The notes under the pieces are model-generated. The model was given only the letters and a program-made list of their open reading frames with translations, did no database searches and was not told the origin of the DNA. A stretch of 64,000 nucleotides of DNA from Xylaria sp. FL1777 (lineage: Eukaryota > Ascomycota > Sordariomycetes > Xylariales > Xylariaceae), in assembly GCA_022578965.1 (NCBI GenBank), contig MU400517.1:1-64000 (forward strand), written 5' to 3'. This document shows positions 33,188-45,187 of the stretch, in pieces. Within the stretch, counting starts at the first letter, position 1, and every line of letters begins with the position of its first letter. A program made the translations under genes and the position numbers.

Positions 33188-34169
33188 AGTGCAAGAAACG
33201 ACCCAAATTTTGAATCCTGCACACTACAAATCCAGTAGAATGTTGTTTTATTCCTGTGTATATACTTCAAAGGCTACCTAGTCATACAACTACAAAGTAG
33301 GTAATAGTAAATAAACAATAATATTGCGATTAGACCAACTTGATCCACCGATTTATACCTACCTGGAAGTCTTCCAAATAAAAATTTCCACCTTATATTT
33401 GAAACGGTAGAGCTTCAGTGGTTTGTAGTGTTTGGGCTATCCTTTGTTGTAGCCACCCTGTCACATGCATATGCGTGTGCCTACGCATACATGTACGCAG
33501 TATCTACTGTGTAGGTGGTTTGTTGCTTGATCCCGCGTACAGGGAATATCACAGCTGCCCCTCGCGTAGTATGGCGCCTCAGATCATTACAGGTACTGCG
33601 AAGATGGAGCGGCCTGTTGTCGCTGTGCCATGTAAGCGCGTATTCGGTGAGTACTATCATATACGTGCACTAGATAGACTATGGGAACGCATTCGCTACA
33701 GAATCTTTATGACGCAGTCTACGCGGATACAAGGTAAACCGTCGTTCATGGATGAAAAGAGGGGGGATTTGATTACCGGAGTGGCATATGTATTTGCCAA
33801 GAATTAATGTTGGTTCATACGTCTTGGCGATAGAAATACTGTACTTATGCGTATGTTGCTGTACAGTGAACGTAGCACCCAGTCCTGTAGATCCCCGCAC
33901 GGCTAAGCGAGGCCATTTGGCGGGCTAATGTACAGCACAAGGTGTGTCGGGCACTGGACAACCTACTAAGTATGCGTACTATACGTAGTACAGATAAAGC
34001 CTACCTAGCTAGAGGAGTCGTAGAATGACGGGAGCACCCCCTAAAATAGCAAGTGTCGCGACTATGGTTGGCAGTGTTTGGTCTTCACTTATATCAACGA
34101 TCGGAGTAGGAAACGACATCGTATAGGCGTCCTCCCCGCAATCGATACAGCCGAGAACAAACAGAACAA
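33187..34169. other. Intergenic region upstream of the cyclase-like gene
   Basis: One weak frame begins with ATG at 33571 and runs to 33807, with no recognisable domain. TACGCAGTA-type words occur near 33485-33500. The last 100 bases are the presumed promoter and leader of the next gene. Confidence 0.4.
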
Positions 34170-35478
34170 ATGAAAAAGATGGGTGTCACCGATATTCCGG
34201 ACTTCGATAGTCTTCCAGAGGTGAAGGAGATGCCTCAGGGCTGTGCCTGGGGCCTCTTTGACACAGATGGTAAAAAGGATCTCCTAGGGACTTTGAACCT
34301 GTTAACCACAGACGTCGTCAAGGGCGCATGTGCCGAAGCCAGAGATGGCGTATCGATATCTCTCAAGTCAGTCTCAAGAGCTTACCTTTGACTCGATAAG
34401 ACCTGATGGTGGTCATTAATGCGTTATTCGCAGTTGGCCGCTCAATGCCATGGGCTTCCCTTTGCCAGGGAGGATACAGCCCACTCATAAACAGATGACC
34501 TTGAAGGAAACAGGCTTATCTGAAGGCGCAGGTTGGGATGATGAGATCCACTTCAACACGCAGCTCAGTAGTCAATGGGACAGTCTAGTACACTGGCACC
34601 ACCAACCCTCGGGCCTCGCTTATAACGGCATCGAGGTGACGAAAGAGGGACTGGCAGCGACGAACACGGCCGCGAACGCCACACCAACACTTGATCACTG
34701 GCATGCTGTTGGCGGACTGGTCGCCCGAGGTGTCCTGATCGATTTCAAGGAATGGGCAGAGAAGAGGGCACGAGCCGAGGGAAAGACAGGTGACGATGCT
34801 GTCGTTCATCCGCTCGACGGCCATCGTATCACAGTGGAGGAGATTGGAGCCATAGCCAAGGACCAAGGTGTTGAGTTTCGGCATGGCGACGTTCTCGTCG
34901 TCCGCACTGGTTTGACAGAGTACCTCCAGACACCGACGCCAGAAGTTTTTGCGAAGCTGCAGAATCAGAAGATTTCCGGCGGTGAGTACAAGCCTTTCCT
35001 CTCCAGAATCCGCTTGGGTCGTTACGTTACACGCACACGATCTTGGGCTCTTGCTCGCGACACAAACTGATGGGGACGTATTAGTACACGGGACTATCGA
35101 GTCTGCAAAGTGGTTATGGAATAAGCATTTCGCTGCGGTGGCTGGGGACGCATGGGCATTCGAGGCGCTCCCCCCAGTTAAGGAAGACGGCTCTGTAGCA
35201 ACACATGTTGATCTAGGTAAGCTTGAAAACGCCGGACCCGTCGGGAGTCGGATAAGCAGACACCAGAAGCTCCCTCGCTGACGTGAGACCGGCACTGCTT
35301 AGTTCTTCACCCTTGGTTGCTCGCCATGTTCGGCATGCCGATCGGTGAGCTGTGGGATCTTCGAGCTCTCTCGGCACATTGCAAGGCGTCCGGACGGTAT
35401 AGCTTCATGCTTAGCTCGGCACCGCTGAATATCCCCGGCCTCGTCGGTTCACCGCCCAACGCTCTGGCAATCTTTTAA
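34170..35478 (+). CDS. Cyclase-family (kynurenine formamidase-like) hydrolase
   Basis: Exons 34170-34366, 34434-34981, 35085-35216 and 35303-35478 join in phase to 350 residues. Introns of 67, 103 and 86 bases start GTCAGT, GTGAGT and GTAAGC. Family signatures of fungal cyclase proteins (PF04199 type): CAWGLFD near residue 30, DLLGTLNLLT, the NWPLNAMGFPLPGR segment formed across intron 1, FNTQLSSQWDSLVHW, which replaces the bacterial HxGTHxD metal site, GVLIDF, FRHGDVLVVRTG, and the ending LLAMFGMPIGELWDL with PPNALAIF. Bacterial relatives hydrolyse N-formylkynurenine; fungal members have mostly unknown substrates, so only a metal-dependent hydrolase or cyclase role is claimed. It lies between the flavin monooxygenase and the Zn2Cys6 factor. 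All exon joins are required to restore the fold. Confidence 0.88.
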
Positions 35479-36067
35479 GCCAGGGAATGACCAGGAACTC
35501 CCCCAGGTAGGTCGTTTGATACGCGAAGCAGCTTATACTCCTGCAACAGTGAATTGTATTTGGTCCGTGGCCAATTTCGTTAGTCAATGAACTCGCATAG
35601 GCTAGATCATTTGAATCTGCAGCGAGTCCTGAAATTATCTTCCGTAACGTGGCTGGGCTCACGGTGTATCGTAATAGCATGAAATTAAGAACAATACCTG
35701 TGTATGCAAGTTACTGTAACTGTAACACATATGTAACTCGCTTACTGCGTGGTACCTACCAGGCCATGTAGTATAGGTACTGCGTAGGTAGCTCATAACC
35801 CCCGTACCCGCTAACCATGCCCGCTAATCACACCCGCTCGACCATGGCTGCTTGCTGGTTGGATGGATGGATGACACATCCTCTCCCGCTCTCTCCCCTT
35901 TCCTTTCCCGTCCCTCGCCGTCCCCCGTCGGCGTCCGGTTCTCCAGACTCCGTCAGACTCGTTCATCGGCGCGTCACTCTGCCGTGGACCTTGCCTGCGG
36001 TCAGTCCACCAACACTAAGCTACCTCGGTAAGGTAGTAGTCGAGTCCACCCACGCCGCTCGCTGACC
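35479..36067. other. Intergenic region / transcription factor promoter
   Basis: No gene. The right half is C/T-rich, as in fungal leaders. A few GTAGGTAC words occur near 35750-35790. Confidence 0.5.
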
Positions 36068-38937
36068 ATGGATCCAGCCTCGCTAGATCCGCGTCTCCGC
36101 GAGGCTGGCGAGGATTCAATTACCGTCCACAATGCGGCGCAAGACCACAAAAACACCAGCAACAGCAGCAGCAACAGCAGCAGCAACATCACCACTATCG
36201 CCGCCGCTGCTACCACTGCTACTGCTGCCGCTGCTGCTGCCGCTGCCGGTCCCGATAGGGAAGAGGTGTCCCCCGATGCTCCATCACCCCAACAACCGCT
36301 GCAGACTGCGACCACCGCTTCGACCCCCGTCTTCACGCCGCAAACCCCGGCCAACACGGCCTTCCCGCCCCCTGCCGACACTCCTTCTGCCACCGTTGCC
36401 ATCGCCCCTGCTCCCGCTGCCGCCTCGGCCACCGCCGGCACTCCCCACGACCCCAACGACCCCAAGCGCCCGCGTGCATGCGAAGCTTGTCGCGGTCTCA
36501 AGGTCAAGTGCGAGCCTGATCTGCTCAACCCGGATGGACCGTGCAAGCGGTGTGCAAAGGCCGGGCGCGAGTGTCTAGTCACGCAGCCGACGCGGAAAAG
36601 GCAAAAGAAGACTGACAGTCGTGTTGCCGAGCTGGAGAAGAAGATAGATGCCTTGACCGCGAGTCTGCACGCCAGTAGGGGGAACGCGAGTGGAGGGGCA
36701 CCATCACAACCGGCGTCGACGCCGATAGCACATCCCCATCCGTATCGCTCTGAAGGCGAAGATGCAAGTGCAAGGGTCGTCAGAGAATGGGGTCCGCCGG
36801 CCTTCTCCCCCTTGGAGAACGGCCTCGGCGAAGGTCGCAAGCCGTCCCAGTCACAACCCCAGCCCACCATGGCTGGTCAGAAGCGTAAATTCGCGGAGAC
36901 TAGGGATATCGCCTCGGATGGGCACAGGGAACTGGGCGTACCACGGACGTCAAATGCTGGTTTAGAGCCGTCGCAGTCCGATATCGTGGATCGGGGAATC
37001 ATCGCCCTTGATGAGGTGCCTGTGCTCTTTCAGAGGTACACTGACCGCATGGGAGTTCATCTACCAGCTGTTGTCTTCACGCCCGGTACGACTGCATCCG
37101 AGGTCCGGACGACGAGCCCTATTCTATTCCTCGCTATCATGTCTGTAGCCTCTTCGGAAACCCCAAATACACAACGTCAGCTGGTCAAAGAGTTGATGCA
37201 GATTTTCGCCGACCGGATTATTATGCGCGGCCACAAAAGCTTAGAACTAGTACAGGCTCTGATAATAAGCGTAGTCTGGTACTTCCCCCCTGAGCATTTC
37301 GAAGAGCTCAAGTTCTACCAGATGGTTCATCTAGCTGCTGTCATGGCCCTTGATATTGGCCTAGGCAGAAGGAAGAATAGCCCAAAGTCTAGTCTAATTC
37401 CGTATACCTGGCAGGATCACCCCTTCCGAAAACAACCACTTCCGGATCCCTCTACTATTGAATCACGTCGGACATGGTTGGCCGTATATTTCCTCGCCTC
37501 GAATGTAGCCATGGCCTTGCACCGTCCAAACTTGATTAGGTGGCAATCATTCATGACGGAATGCATGGACATTCTGGAGTCTTCGCCCGCAGCGGCACCT
37601 AGTGACAAATACCTTTGCCACTTGGTATGGACTCATCGTCTGGCCGAGGAAGTCGGCATTCAGTTTTCCATGGATGACCCTAGCATTTTTGTCAACATAA
37701 CAGAACAGAAAGTGCAATATGCTTTGCGAGGATTCGAGAGAGACCTAGCCAAATACAGCGAAAGTATACCAAAGGAAGACAAACAACGTAAGTAGACTGC
37801 TCCCAAGTCAGGTTATGATTTTACTAACCAATATCAGCATCACTTCTTCTCAGCTTTAGCGTTATGAACTTGTACATGCACGAGATTGCGCTACAGACCA
37901 ATGAGGAACGGACGGCGTCATCCAACGCCGAAGCACTACGCGATCCAATTCCTGGTCTCGGTGATAGCCTTACCGCCGCCCACATCAGTGCATTGTCCTC
38001 TTGTCTTACGGCGATAGACGGCATATTCGAGACGTTTCTAGCACTTGATGAATCGACTATTCGTTGCTTGCCCATCTTTAATCTAGTCCGCGTGTCGTAT
38101 GCTGTGGTCGTTCTTATCAAGATATACTTCAGTGCCACTTCTCCTAATTCAGAACTGGGGAAGGTTATTAATAAGGATAATATGAAGGTGGCGGAATATC
38201 TTGATAGGCTTCTTGAAAAGTTTCGAGAAACGGCAGCTTCAGACAAGTCTCGTCCCGCGGGCAAGTTCTTCATGGTACTCGTCATGGTGCGCACGTGGTT
38301 TCATAAGCAAGGCCAAAGTCAAGGTCGACAACATAGTGAACAAAACATTGACCCTATCCCAAAACCATCACAATCTGTTCGTAACAACTCTATCGCAAAC
38401 TCATCCAACTCTCAGGATAACGTGTCCCAATCCAATACATCTCAACTTCAACAACCGCAGATCAAGACCCAGTCTGAATACAACCCGGCTAATACCCCCC
38501 TTCAGTTGCTCTCCGAACTCGCCACGGGGAACGGCCCTTCCCGAAATTGTCAAAACAGCGGAGCACCGTCAGCAGCCAGCTTGAACACGCCAGGATATCC
38601 AGCATGGATGGGTCCCGGAGTCCATATGCCATACATCTACGGCCCGACCTCAGGCTTGCCAACATCAGCACCTAGTGGAAACGCGACACCAGGATCCGCA
38701 GGTCAACCACTCATACCTTGGACGGTCGGGCCCTTTGGAGGCGACATGAATTACATGACTATGGGCGACGGCTTCGAGCAAGCCATGGGGCTCACGCTGA
38801 CAGGGTTCGGGGGTGGTAGTCCCGGCGACTCCGTCAGCTACGAGAACAGCATTCGCATGATGGCGCAGAACGACACAAATCTCGTAGCTCTCATGGACGA
38901 GTTTCCCCCGAATGCAGGAAATGTCTTCGGATTCTAA
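36068..38937 (+). CDS. Zn2Cys6 transcription factor
   Basis: Exons 36068-37787 and 37838-38937 (50-base intron, GTAAGT...ATCAG, with ACTAAC inside) give 939 residues. Residues 25-135 are low complexity (Ser/Asn, then a poly-Ala run, then Pro/Ala/Thr). The DNA-binding binuclear cluster begins at Cys138: CEACRGLKVKC, then CKRCAKAGREC, followed by a basic TRKRQKK and a coiled-coil helix (RVAELEKKIDALTASL). A fungal transcription-factor middle domain of mainly helical character follows. The C-terminal 250 residues are Asn/Gln/Ser/Gly-rich, as in activation regions. The cluster spacing resembles the WAR1-like group, but I would not assign an orthologue. It may regulate the neighbouring cyclase and monooxygenase, but that is inferred only from position. 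Confidence 0.9.
36148..36246 (+). repeat. Trinucleotide-rich coding microsatellite
   Basis: Inside the transcription factor N-terminus: AAC/AGC codons, then GCx codons, encoding Ser/Asn runs and poly-alanine. The opposite strand shows a spurious leucine-rich frame. Confidence 0.8.
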
Positions 38938-40327
38938 TCTAAGCCTTGCTGCTTTTCACTTTTCCACTTCTACAACAGGATGGGATGCCATGATTATTTC
39001 GGGTTCAACAGTGTAAGCGCTGAGAAAAGTATGAGTTTCTAATCCGCCATAGCGATTAATTTCTTCTATTGTTTCCCTTTTTCTCTTCAGAAAGCAGTAC
39101 CAGCCTATTCTATCTCTTCTTCCTCTTGTTCTCTAGGCGAGGTGAAGCTTGTTAAGTTTTGAACTGCATTATTGGCGATTCTGTTCCCTGCTCTATTTGT
39201 ACAACAAATTTCATCTTTCTCATGGGCTTTTCAGCGGGAGTTGAGAGACTAGGACTTATCATCATTGTAATCATAACTGAGGGATAGGACAGTTGTACAT
39301 AAAACATGTTTACTCTAGTATGGCGTCTTGGTGGCATTTGGAGAACTGGTGGGAATAAGGCTATTATTATGGCTGGGTAGGTGTTTGAGTTCTAAGTTTC
39401 CACTCCTCTGGGCAATGATTATTTCCACTATTCTAACTAAATATTATACGAACTTGAACGTATTCGTCTGTACTTGGCGTCGTACTATTCTCGAGTTTCA
39501 TGATTTCGGAGATGGGCGATATGCTTTAAAACACGCTTGGGCTGGATCAGCTTCTCGCAGAGCCCAGCACCAAAACTAGCGAGCAAGAACGTAAATTTTA
39601 ATCTCTATGATAGGTTTGTCAAACCGGGCAATGTGACATGATCAAAACTACAACCAAGAGCCCGTCTCTATACAATTTGTATGTAGTCATCTCAATCTTG
39701 TTTGCTACCAATAAAAGTATATCCGTCGATCTTTCGTTTTGTTCATACATATGCTGCCTAGTTTATTCCTAGCGCATTGTCTGACGCATTGCGTAGCAAA
39801 GAAGTCCCGGCAAACCCCCAACATCCGACATCTGCCATCCTCATCGTCGCCTACCCCCATATCGTACATGTACATAAAACAGCCACATTGCAAAGCTATG
39901 TCCTTAGAAGTAAAACCGTGAAAACTTAGCTAATGTCCTTCCCTTCACCCTTTTACCATACGGATGTCAAGCCGTTTTCAGATCACAAACGTTGAGTGAC
40001 TGTTCGCACCTCATAGCACATAAAAATGTCTCCAGGTCATACAATTTTGACCCCCTAATGCAGGTACAGATATAGTACCTATCAAACCTTTGAATCCTTG
40101 ACACTTGGCGTTTGTTCGGAAAGCCTCATTTGCTTTGCCAGCTCGCAACCTACGCGTCGCAACCAATAAAGCGAAGCGAAAAGCTCCGGTGAAATGGAAG
40201 TGCAATAGACAGTATGTCAGGTGATACAAGTCGGGGTAGCGGAGTAGCATGACAGTAGACGCCGGATACAACTTTTTGATTCACATAGCATCAATAGGTC
40301 GAAACCAGACCTCCTGGCATTTCGCCT
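38938..40327. other. Intergenic region between two convergent genes
   Basis: 3' ends of the transcription factor and of the minus-strand gene at 40328. No supported gene and no palindrome cluster. Confidence 0.5.
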
Positions 40328-41167
40328 TCAATCCATGTAGAAATCACCTTTTAGGATACGCTCCTGCATATGATCAGGCTTGGGCCGCTCGGGTTGTCTG
40401 GGCTTCATAACCTCGGGCTGTCTCGGCGGCGCCGGCATGTCAGAAACGGACTTAGCACGGTCGTGATGAGGGGTGCCACGAGGAGGCGAGCCAGAGGTGG
40501 CTACAGGACCAAAAGCAGGGCGCTGGCCGGAAACGCTGCTTTCAGCACGGAATCTAAGCTGCTCAGTCCAGTTGTAACCGTTGTCTGAGCGAGCGGAAAG
40601 CATGTCAGAAGGTGTTCTTGCGGGTAGTGTGTTGCTTGCCTGAGAGGTGCTCGTCCGCCTCGGAGTAACAGCGGAGAAGGACGAAGCACCGGGGAGGAAC
40701 GGTTGGCGTGAAGTTGCAATGGAAGTTCGCCTTGCTTGTTGGGCGGGCCTACCGGAACCTGGGCTCGTCTGGCCAGTTCGAATACTGCGCATAGCCTGGG
40801 CGCCGAAACTGGTGCGGCGAGTGAAGGGAGAGGTGGATGGTATCTTGGCAGGCTCGTCATCATCAATTGCATTTTCGTCGATGGAGTCGGAGTAGTTGGT
40901 GGAGATGCTACCTCGTCGAATACCGAAGGGAGTGCTAGCTGATGGCGAGGCACCTGACAGACCCAAAGTGGTGACAGAGAGTCGTCGACGCTGGTCTCGT
41001 GCAACAGCAGCCGACACGGACTCACGAGTAGCGACGTTGCCATTGCCGTTGCCATTTCCGGCAGCCGAAGTCGAGTTGCTGCGATGAAACAGGTTGGAGA
41101 AAGCAGCAGAAGTAATAGAGCCACGACGGTCATTGGACTGTCCTGTGCTCGAATTATCGTTCGACAT
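40328..41167 (-). CDS. Disordered Ser/Arg-rich fungal protein of unknown function
   Basis: Single exon of 279 residues from the ATG at 41167. The open frame extends upstream to about 41746, but those codons are simple-sequence leader (GTT/GTG and GAA repeats) without coding character. The protein is low in hydrophobics, rich in Ser, Arg, Pro and Thr, with repeated basic phospho-site-like motifs (RRGSI, RRLSV, RRTSF, RRTSI, RRTST) that suit basophilic kinases. A short ordered part lies around NWTEQLRFRAESS, and the extreme C-terminus QERILKGDFYMD looks conserved. No domain is recognised. A phosphoregulated cytosolic role is an inference from the motifs. Confidence 0.7.
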   Translation of the reverse strand: MSNDNSSTGQSNDRRGSITSAAFSNLFHRSNSTSAAGNGNGNGNVATRESVSAAVARDQRRRLSVTTLGLSGASPSASTPFGIRRGSISTNYSDSIDENAIDDDEPAKIPSTSPFTRRTSFGAQAMRSIRTGQTSPGSGRPAQQARRTSIATSRQPFLPGASSFSAVTPRRTSTSQASNTLPARTPSDMLSARSDNGYNWTEQLRFRAESSVSGQRPAFGPVATSGSPPRGTPHHDRAKSVSDMPAPPRQPEVMKPRQPERPKPDHMQERILKGDFYMD

Positions 41168-41279
41168 GATGGGAAAGAGAGAGGTGGTGGTCTTAGATGG
41201 GTCCGGAGTGAAGTGGGCTTTGGCAACAAACGGTTCGGTGTCTGTCAAAATGGGACAATCAAGGGCCGGGGTGACAGTA

Positions 41280-41440
41280 CGATTTCTCAACGGTGGCAGC
41301 AGGAGGAGAAGAAGAAGAAGAAGAAGAAGATCTTTGGTGGTTGGTGGTTGGTATAGTTTTGTGGCTTGTAGTTTGTGGTTGTGGTTGTGGTCGTGATTGT
41401 GATTGTGATTGTGGTTGTGACAGTTGTGGAAGTTGGTTGT
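41280..41440. repeat. Simple-sequence leader: GAA and GTGGTT/GTGATT repeats
   Basis: A purine-rich (AGAAGAAGA) run at about 41305-41330 and degenerate GTGGTTGTG/GTGATTGTG repeats at 41365-41430, upstream of the ATG of the minus-strand gene. Probably untranslated leader; the repeated His/Asn frame is not expected to be translated. Confidence 0.6.
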
Positions 41441-44400
41441 AGGAGTGGTTGGAGTTGGCAGCACGAAGCACGCGACACCTTTGTGTGAATCGATGAAAGA
41501 AGAAGAGAAGACGGCGGGGGAAATAGGGTTTATGTGCAAGGCAGATGGCGCGGTGGTGTCAGGGCAGTCGACAACGGAGTTGGGGTCGTGAAACACTCGA
41601 TCGGAAGAGATGGTCCTTTGTATGGCTGCATGGAATGATGTATCGTACGAACAGCCAAGTAACCGTGTGACGTGTGACGTCGGCCAAACCCAAGATGCGA
41701 CAGCGTCGCTCTGCTTTGACGCGCGCGCGGGTTGCGTTGCAGCCACGGCGAGCCGGCGTGACCTGGCTGAAGAGTCTGTACGGAGAGACTGCAGGCAAGG
41801 GCCGGGAGCGCGGCGCTGACTCGAAAGCGTGCAGAAATGAAGTGGTGTTCAACACCTAAATGAGTGGCTAGTTGGAATCGGTTGGCGGTGTTGATGCTAG
41901 GATTTGGGATCTGGGGCTTGGGACTTGGAAGGCGAGCGGGGTAAAGAGTAGGTAGTAGAGTAAGTAAGTAGGTAGGTACCTATATGTAAAGGTTCGGTAA
42001 GGGTATGGGAAGGGAAGGTCTATAGTGTAAATGGACTACCCCAGGTAGGCTGCTGTACCTAGGTAGGTAAATACCTAGCTAAACGGCAAGTAGGCAAATA
42101 AGCTTCTCAGCTGTAGCTTTAGCTTCGAGCTGTATGCTTAGGATGGTATGTAACGATACCTAGCTAGTGATAATAAAGGGGCGTCACAAATGAGTTGTTG
42201 TAGAAGTGAAGAAGATTGATGTTAATGCCAGTAAGGAACCGCAATATGGGTGTATTTAATACTAGGAATGAGAAGGCAACCGAGCAGCATTAACGCGGTA
42301 GGAGGTAGCGTGGACATGATATAGTCGTTCGATCCCTCGTTCCATCGCCTCCACGACACTACGTACATATACAGTGGTAGCATGCCTGTACATATACCTA
42401 CCCCATGTAGTGGGTTGTAGACACCAGGCTAGAGAGTGGATACACATGCAGACCCAGCAAGGATATACCTAGTATCTGCCTACCTACGCTAGATACAGTA
42501 CCTACTAAGTATACTAGGTAAGTAAGTACGCAGTAGGCAATTGGCAAGCAGATTCACGTTAACCAATCAAGGCTTTTCAAACGCGTGCGCTTATTCAAGC
42601 CCGTTAATAGTGCCTCATATATGTAAGTCTGGCAAGGAGAGTGAGTACGTAAGCAACTATACGTAGTACACAAGGTAGGTTATCTTGTTACATTAGTACT
42701 AGCTCACCGAGGAAGAGACTAACATAAGTACCCTGGACAGTATACCGAAGGTGCCGTGGCCGCTCGTGGATAAGATAGACAGGCCCCACTACTAGCCCCA
42801 GTATCCCCAGAGTCTGTCAGAGCCCACCGACGTCACATGCCGTCTAGGCCTTCGATAGATTTGCGGGGTAGAAAAAGGGCAATCCTTTCCTATTTCTCCG
42901 ACACCTGATTTGCTATATATATGCCACACCAATCAGACCCTTCCTAGACAATCTTTGTTCACTCATCTTCCCCAGTGTTCTGCCCAGTACAACTCAGTAC
43001 CTGATCCCAGTCAGCAAGCATCCTGTGCGTTGATAACCCAATAACGGCCAGTGAGTATCCTCTCTTACTCCTCAAATACAGTACTATCATAGATATTGCT
43101 CACAATAACTGCTCACAACCCACCGTGGCTCTTGCTTAAAGGGCATCTACTTGAACCCATTCAAGACGTGCCAATGGAACAAAATCGATGGCAACAACGA
43201 AGCCGGCCTTTGTATTTGATCCTCGTAAAAGATTTATCTTGGGCACTAAAAATTTGACGAGAGATAACTACTCAGTGGTCTTTCTCAGGCCGGCCTAAGC
43301 AGCTGTCTACATATACGTCGACAGTCCTTGCTGACAACCCCATAGACGTGTAAACTAATCGCCCACTTAGCGATTTAGTGGATGATGGCTAATCTCCATC
43401 TCACTCCATCAAGTCTCACCCAGTCCAGTCACTGCCCAATACCGGACTCGCTGCCCCGTCGCAACCCCAGTAGTTTGAGGGGTTGGCTCGCAGTAGTGTA
43501 GTTCTCAACTGGCCGCGGATCGCTCTCCCCTCTCTCCCAATCCCAATCCCATTTGTGCTCCTCCTGTAACCGGTGATCATCATCATTCGGTGGTCATGTT
43601 CTGCGGCGCTACCATACATGCTCGGCCCTTAGTCAGAGCACCTGTCGATCAGAGATGGATAGGGGCAGCAAGGGGGGCCATATATGCACCTTGGGTTCCA
43701 ACCGACCCCTCGTCCAACCAGTCCAAAGCTTACGACTCCACAGAGTTCGCATGGCTTCGACTGCCTACAATCGGGAAGCCCAACACCCATGTCCACCCGG
43801 TTTTAGTCAAGCTTCCCAGTTGCAGTGTTCTTGGCTGGTCTGGTTGATACTGAGTTTGTGCCGACCGGCGATCTAATTCAAACCAGCGGGCCTTCCCCAT
43901 ACCCACACCACCAGAGCCGGGTACTAGTTAATATGGCTGCTGCTAGGGTAATGCTCGCTCGATGTAATAACCAATAACAGTATATACTTTGTATCTTTAT
44001 TGTTTTGTATAACGCAGGGCTGGCATGTATCTTGCTTAGGACATTCACTGGGGTACCACAATCTTTGGTTCCTCGGACCAGCCGGTATAAAAGCTGCCTT
44101 ACATGGACTCCCTTGCATTCTCCAATATAAATATAACGTGTCTAATGACAAGTTACTACAAAGTGGACCGTACATGATATACAATACTTTTTGCATATAA
44201 ATGTTGAAGTGTTGGGTGGTATGGAAGCCTCCAGGACTGGAGGTTTCCCCACAGGGAGGAGACCTTTGCATGAGCTTTACCCGACGAAGTTTGGACGAAA
44301 TAAATGATTGCGGCCATTTTGGTAGCATTCACTACATAATTAAGAATGTAGAAATTCTAATTCAAATAACATATTTACCCAAGTAAATGTTATTTATACT

Positions 44401-44788
44401 AATATCTCTATATAGAATGCTTTTTTTAGAAAAAGAAAGCATGTACTATTAAATCAGTTACTATTAACAAAAGCAAATAGCTGTAGCGCACGAAGTAGTA
44501 AGAAAATAGATAATAACGGTTAAATTGACTAACGGTCATGTTATTCAGTACTATATGTACAAATGCTATATCACCCCTAAGAGGTTGTCTAACAGCGCGA
44601 AGAAGATGAACTCCCGTTCTATCCTTTAAGAATTAGATTCTTACGACGACAAGAATGCCTAGAGCCAATTAAATCAATCATCGATTCCAGTCTTAACATC
44701 ATCGATCCAAGACTACAGCTATCCTTCAATCCTAAGAGACAAATAAATCTTAGTTACTTTACAGAATGGAGTTTTTAATATGTTGATT
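41441..44788. other. Gene-poor intergenic region
   Basis: Contains the promoter of the minus-strand gene, TACCTAGGTA clusters at 41970-42080 and 42470-42540, and a promoter-like stretch (TATATATA, CCAAT) at 42911-42935. The latter is followed by a GTGAGT donor-like site near 43048 and a 26-codon frame GIYLNPFKTCQWN... at about 43140-43220 with no ATG. 44330-44520 is AT-rich. No complete gene is supported. Confidence 0.4.
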
Positions 44789-45187
44789 CTAGGTCATAGC
44801 TACTATGTTATCTATTCCTAGTACGTATTTAGCTATAAGGCAAGTAAGAGCGCCTGCAATTCTTTCTCCAGCTGGACGTATGGGCGTGTTGTCATCAGCG
44901 TCCCAGAATCCGAGAGGGAATGAAAAGTTCCACCCATCAGTGCGGGCTACCTCCGTCATGGTCCATATAGCCACGTTCCAGGAATGCGAGCTGGAACCAG
45001 TGTCCAGCCCCCAGAGATACCTGGAGAGTAGGAAAAGGGGCCAATCCCGTTTATTAAGGAGCCCCTTAGGCGGACTTCCATGGATACTAGCGCGTAGGCA
45101 ACATGGTTTACAGTTGCTGAATAGAGAGTGAGGCTTCAAAATGGATAAAGGGAGCCTCCTCATCCTCCGCTTGTGGATGCGAATCAT
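44789..45187 (-). CDS. Open reading frame of unknown function, possibly a fragment
   Basis: 132 codons from ATG. The C-terminal 70 residues look protein-like (WNVAIWTMTEVARTDGWNF, then FPLGFWDADDNTPIRPAGE and a hydrophobic end), while the N-terminal part is basic and less convincing. No family was recognised and no partner exons are evident. It could be the surviving end of a decayed gene. Confidence 0.25.
   Translation of the reverse strand: MIRIHKRRMRRLPLSILKPHSLFSNCKPCCLRASIHGSPPKGLLNKRDWPLFLLSRYLWGLDTGSSSHSWNVAIWTMTEVARTDGWNFSFPLGFWDADDNTPIRPAGERIAGALTCLIAKYVLGIDNIVAMT

Noticed and set aside
32970..33224. Frames through the homopolymer gap
   Set aside because: They translate mononucleotide runs and N bases of an assembly artefact.
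36001..36870. 289-codon minus-strand frame with leucine and alanine runs
   Set aside because: It is antisense to the Zn2Cys6 factor N-terminus; the runs mirror its Ser/Asn/Ala codon repeats.
40501..41229. 242-codon minus-strand frame
   Set aside because: It overlaps the 279-residue Ser/Arg-rich protein in another frame and lacks a coherent composition.
41168..41746. N-terminal extension of the 279-residue protein
   Set aside because: The extra codons are simple-sequence His/Asn and Leu runs without ATG support; treated as leader.
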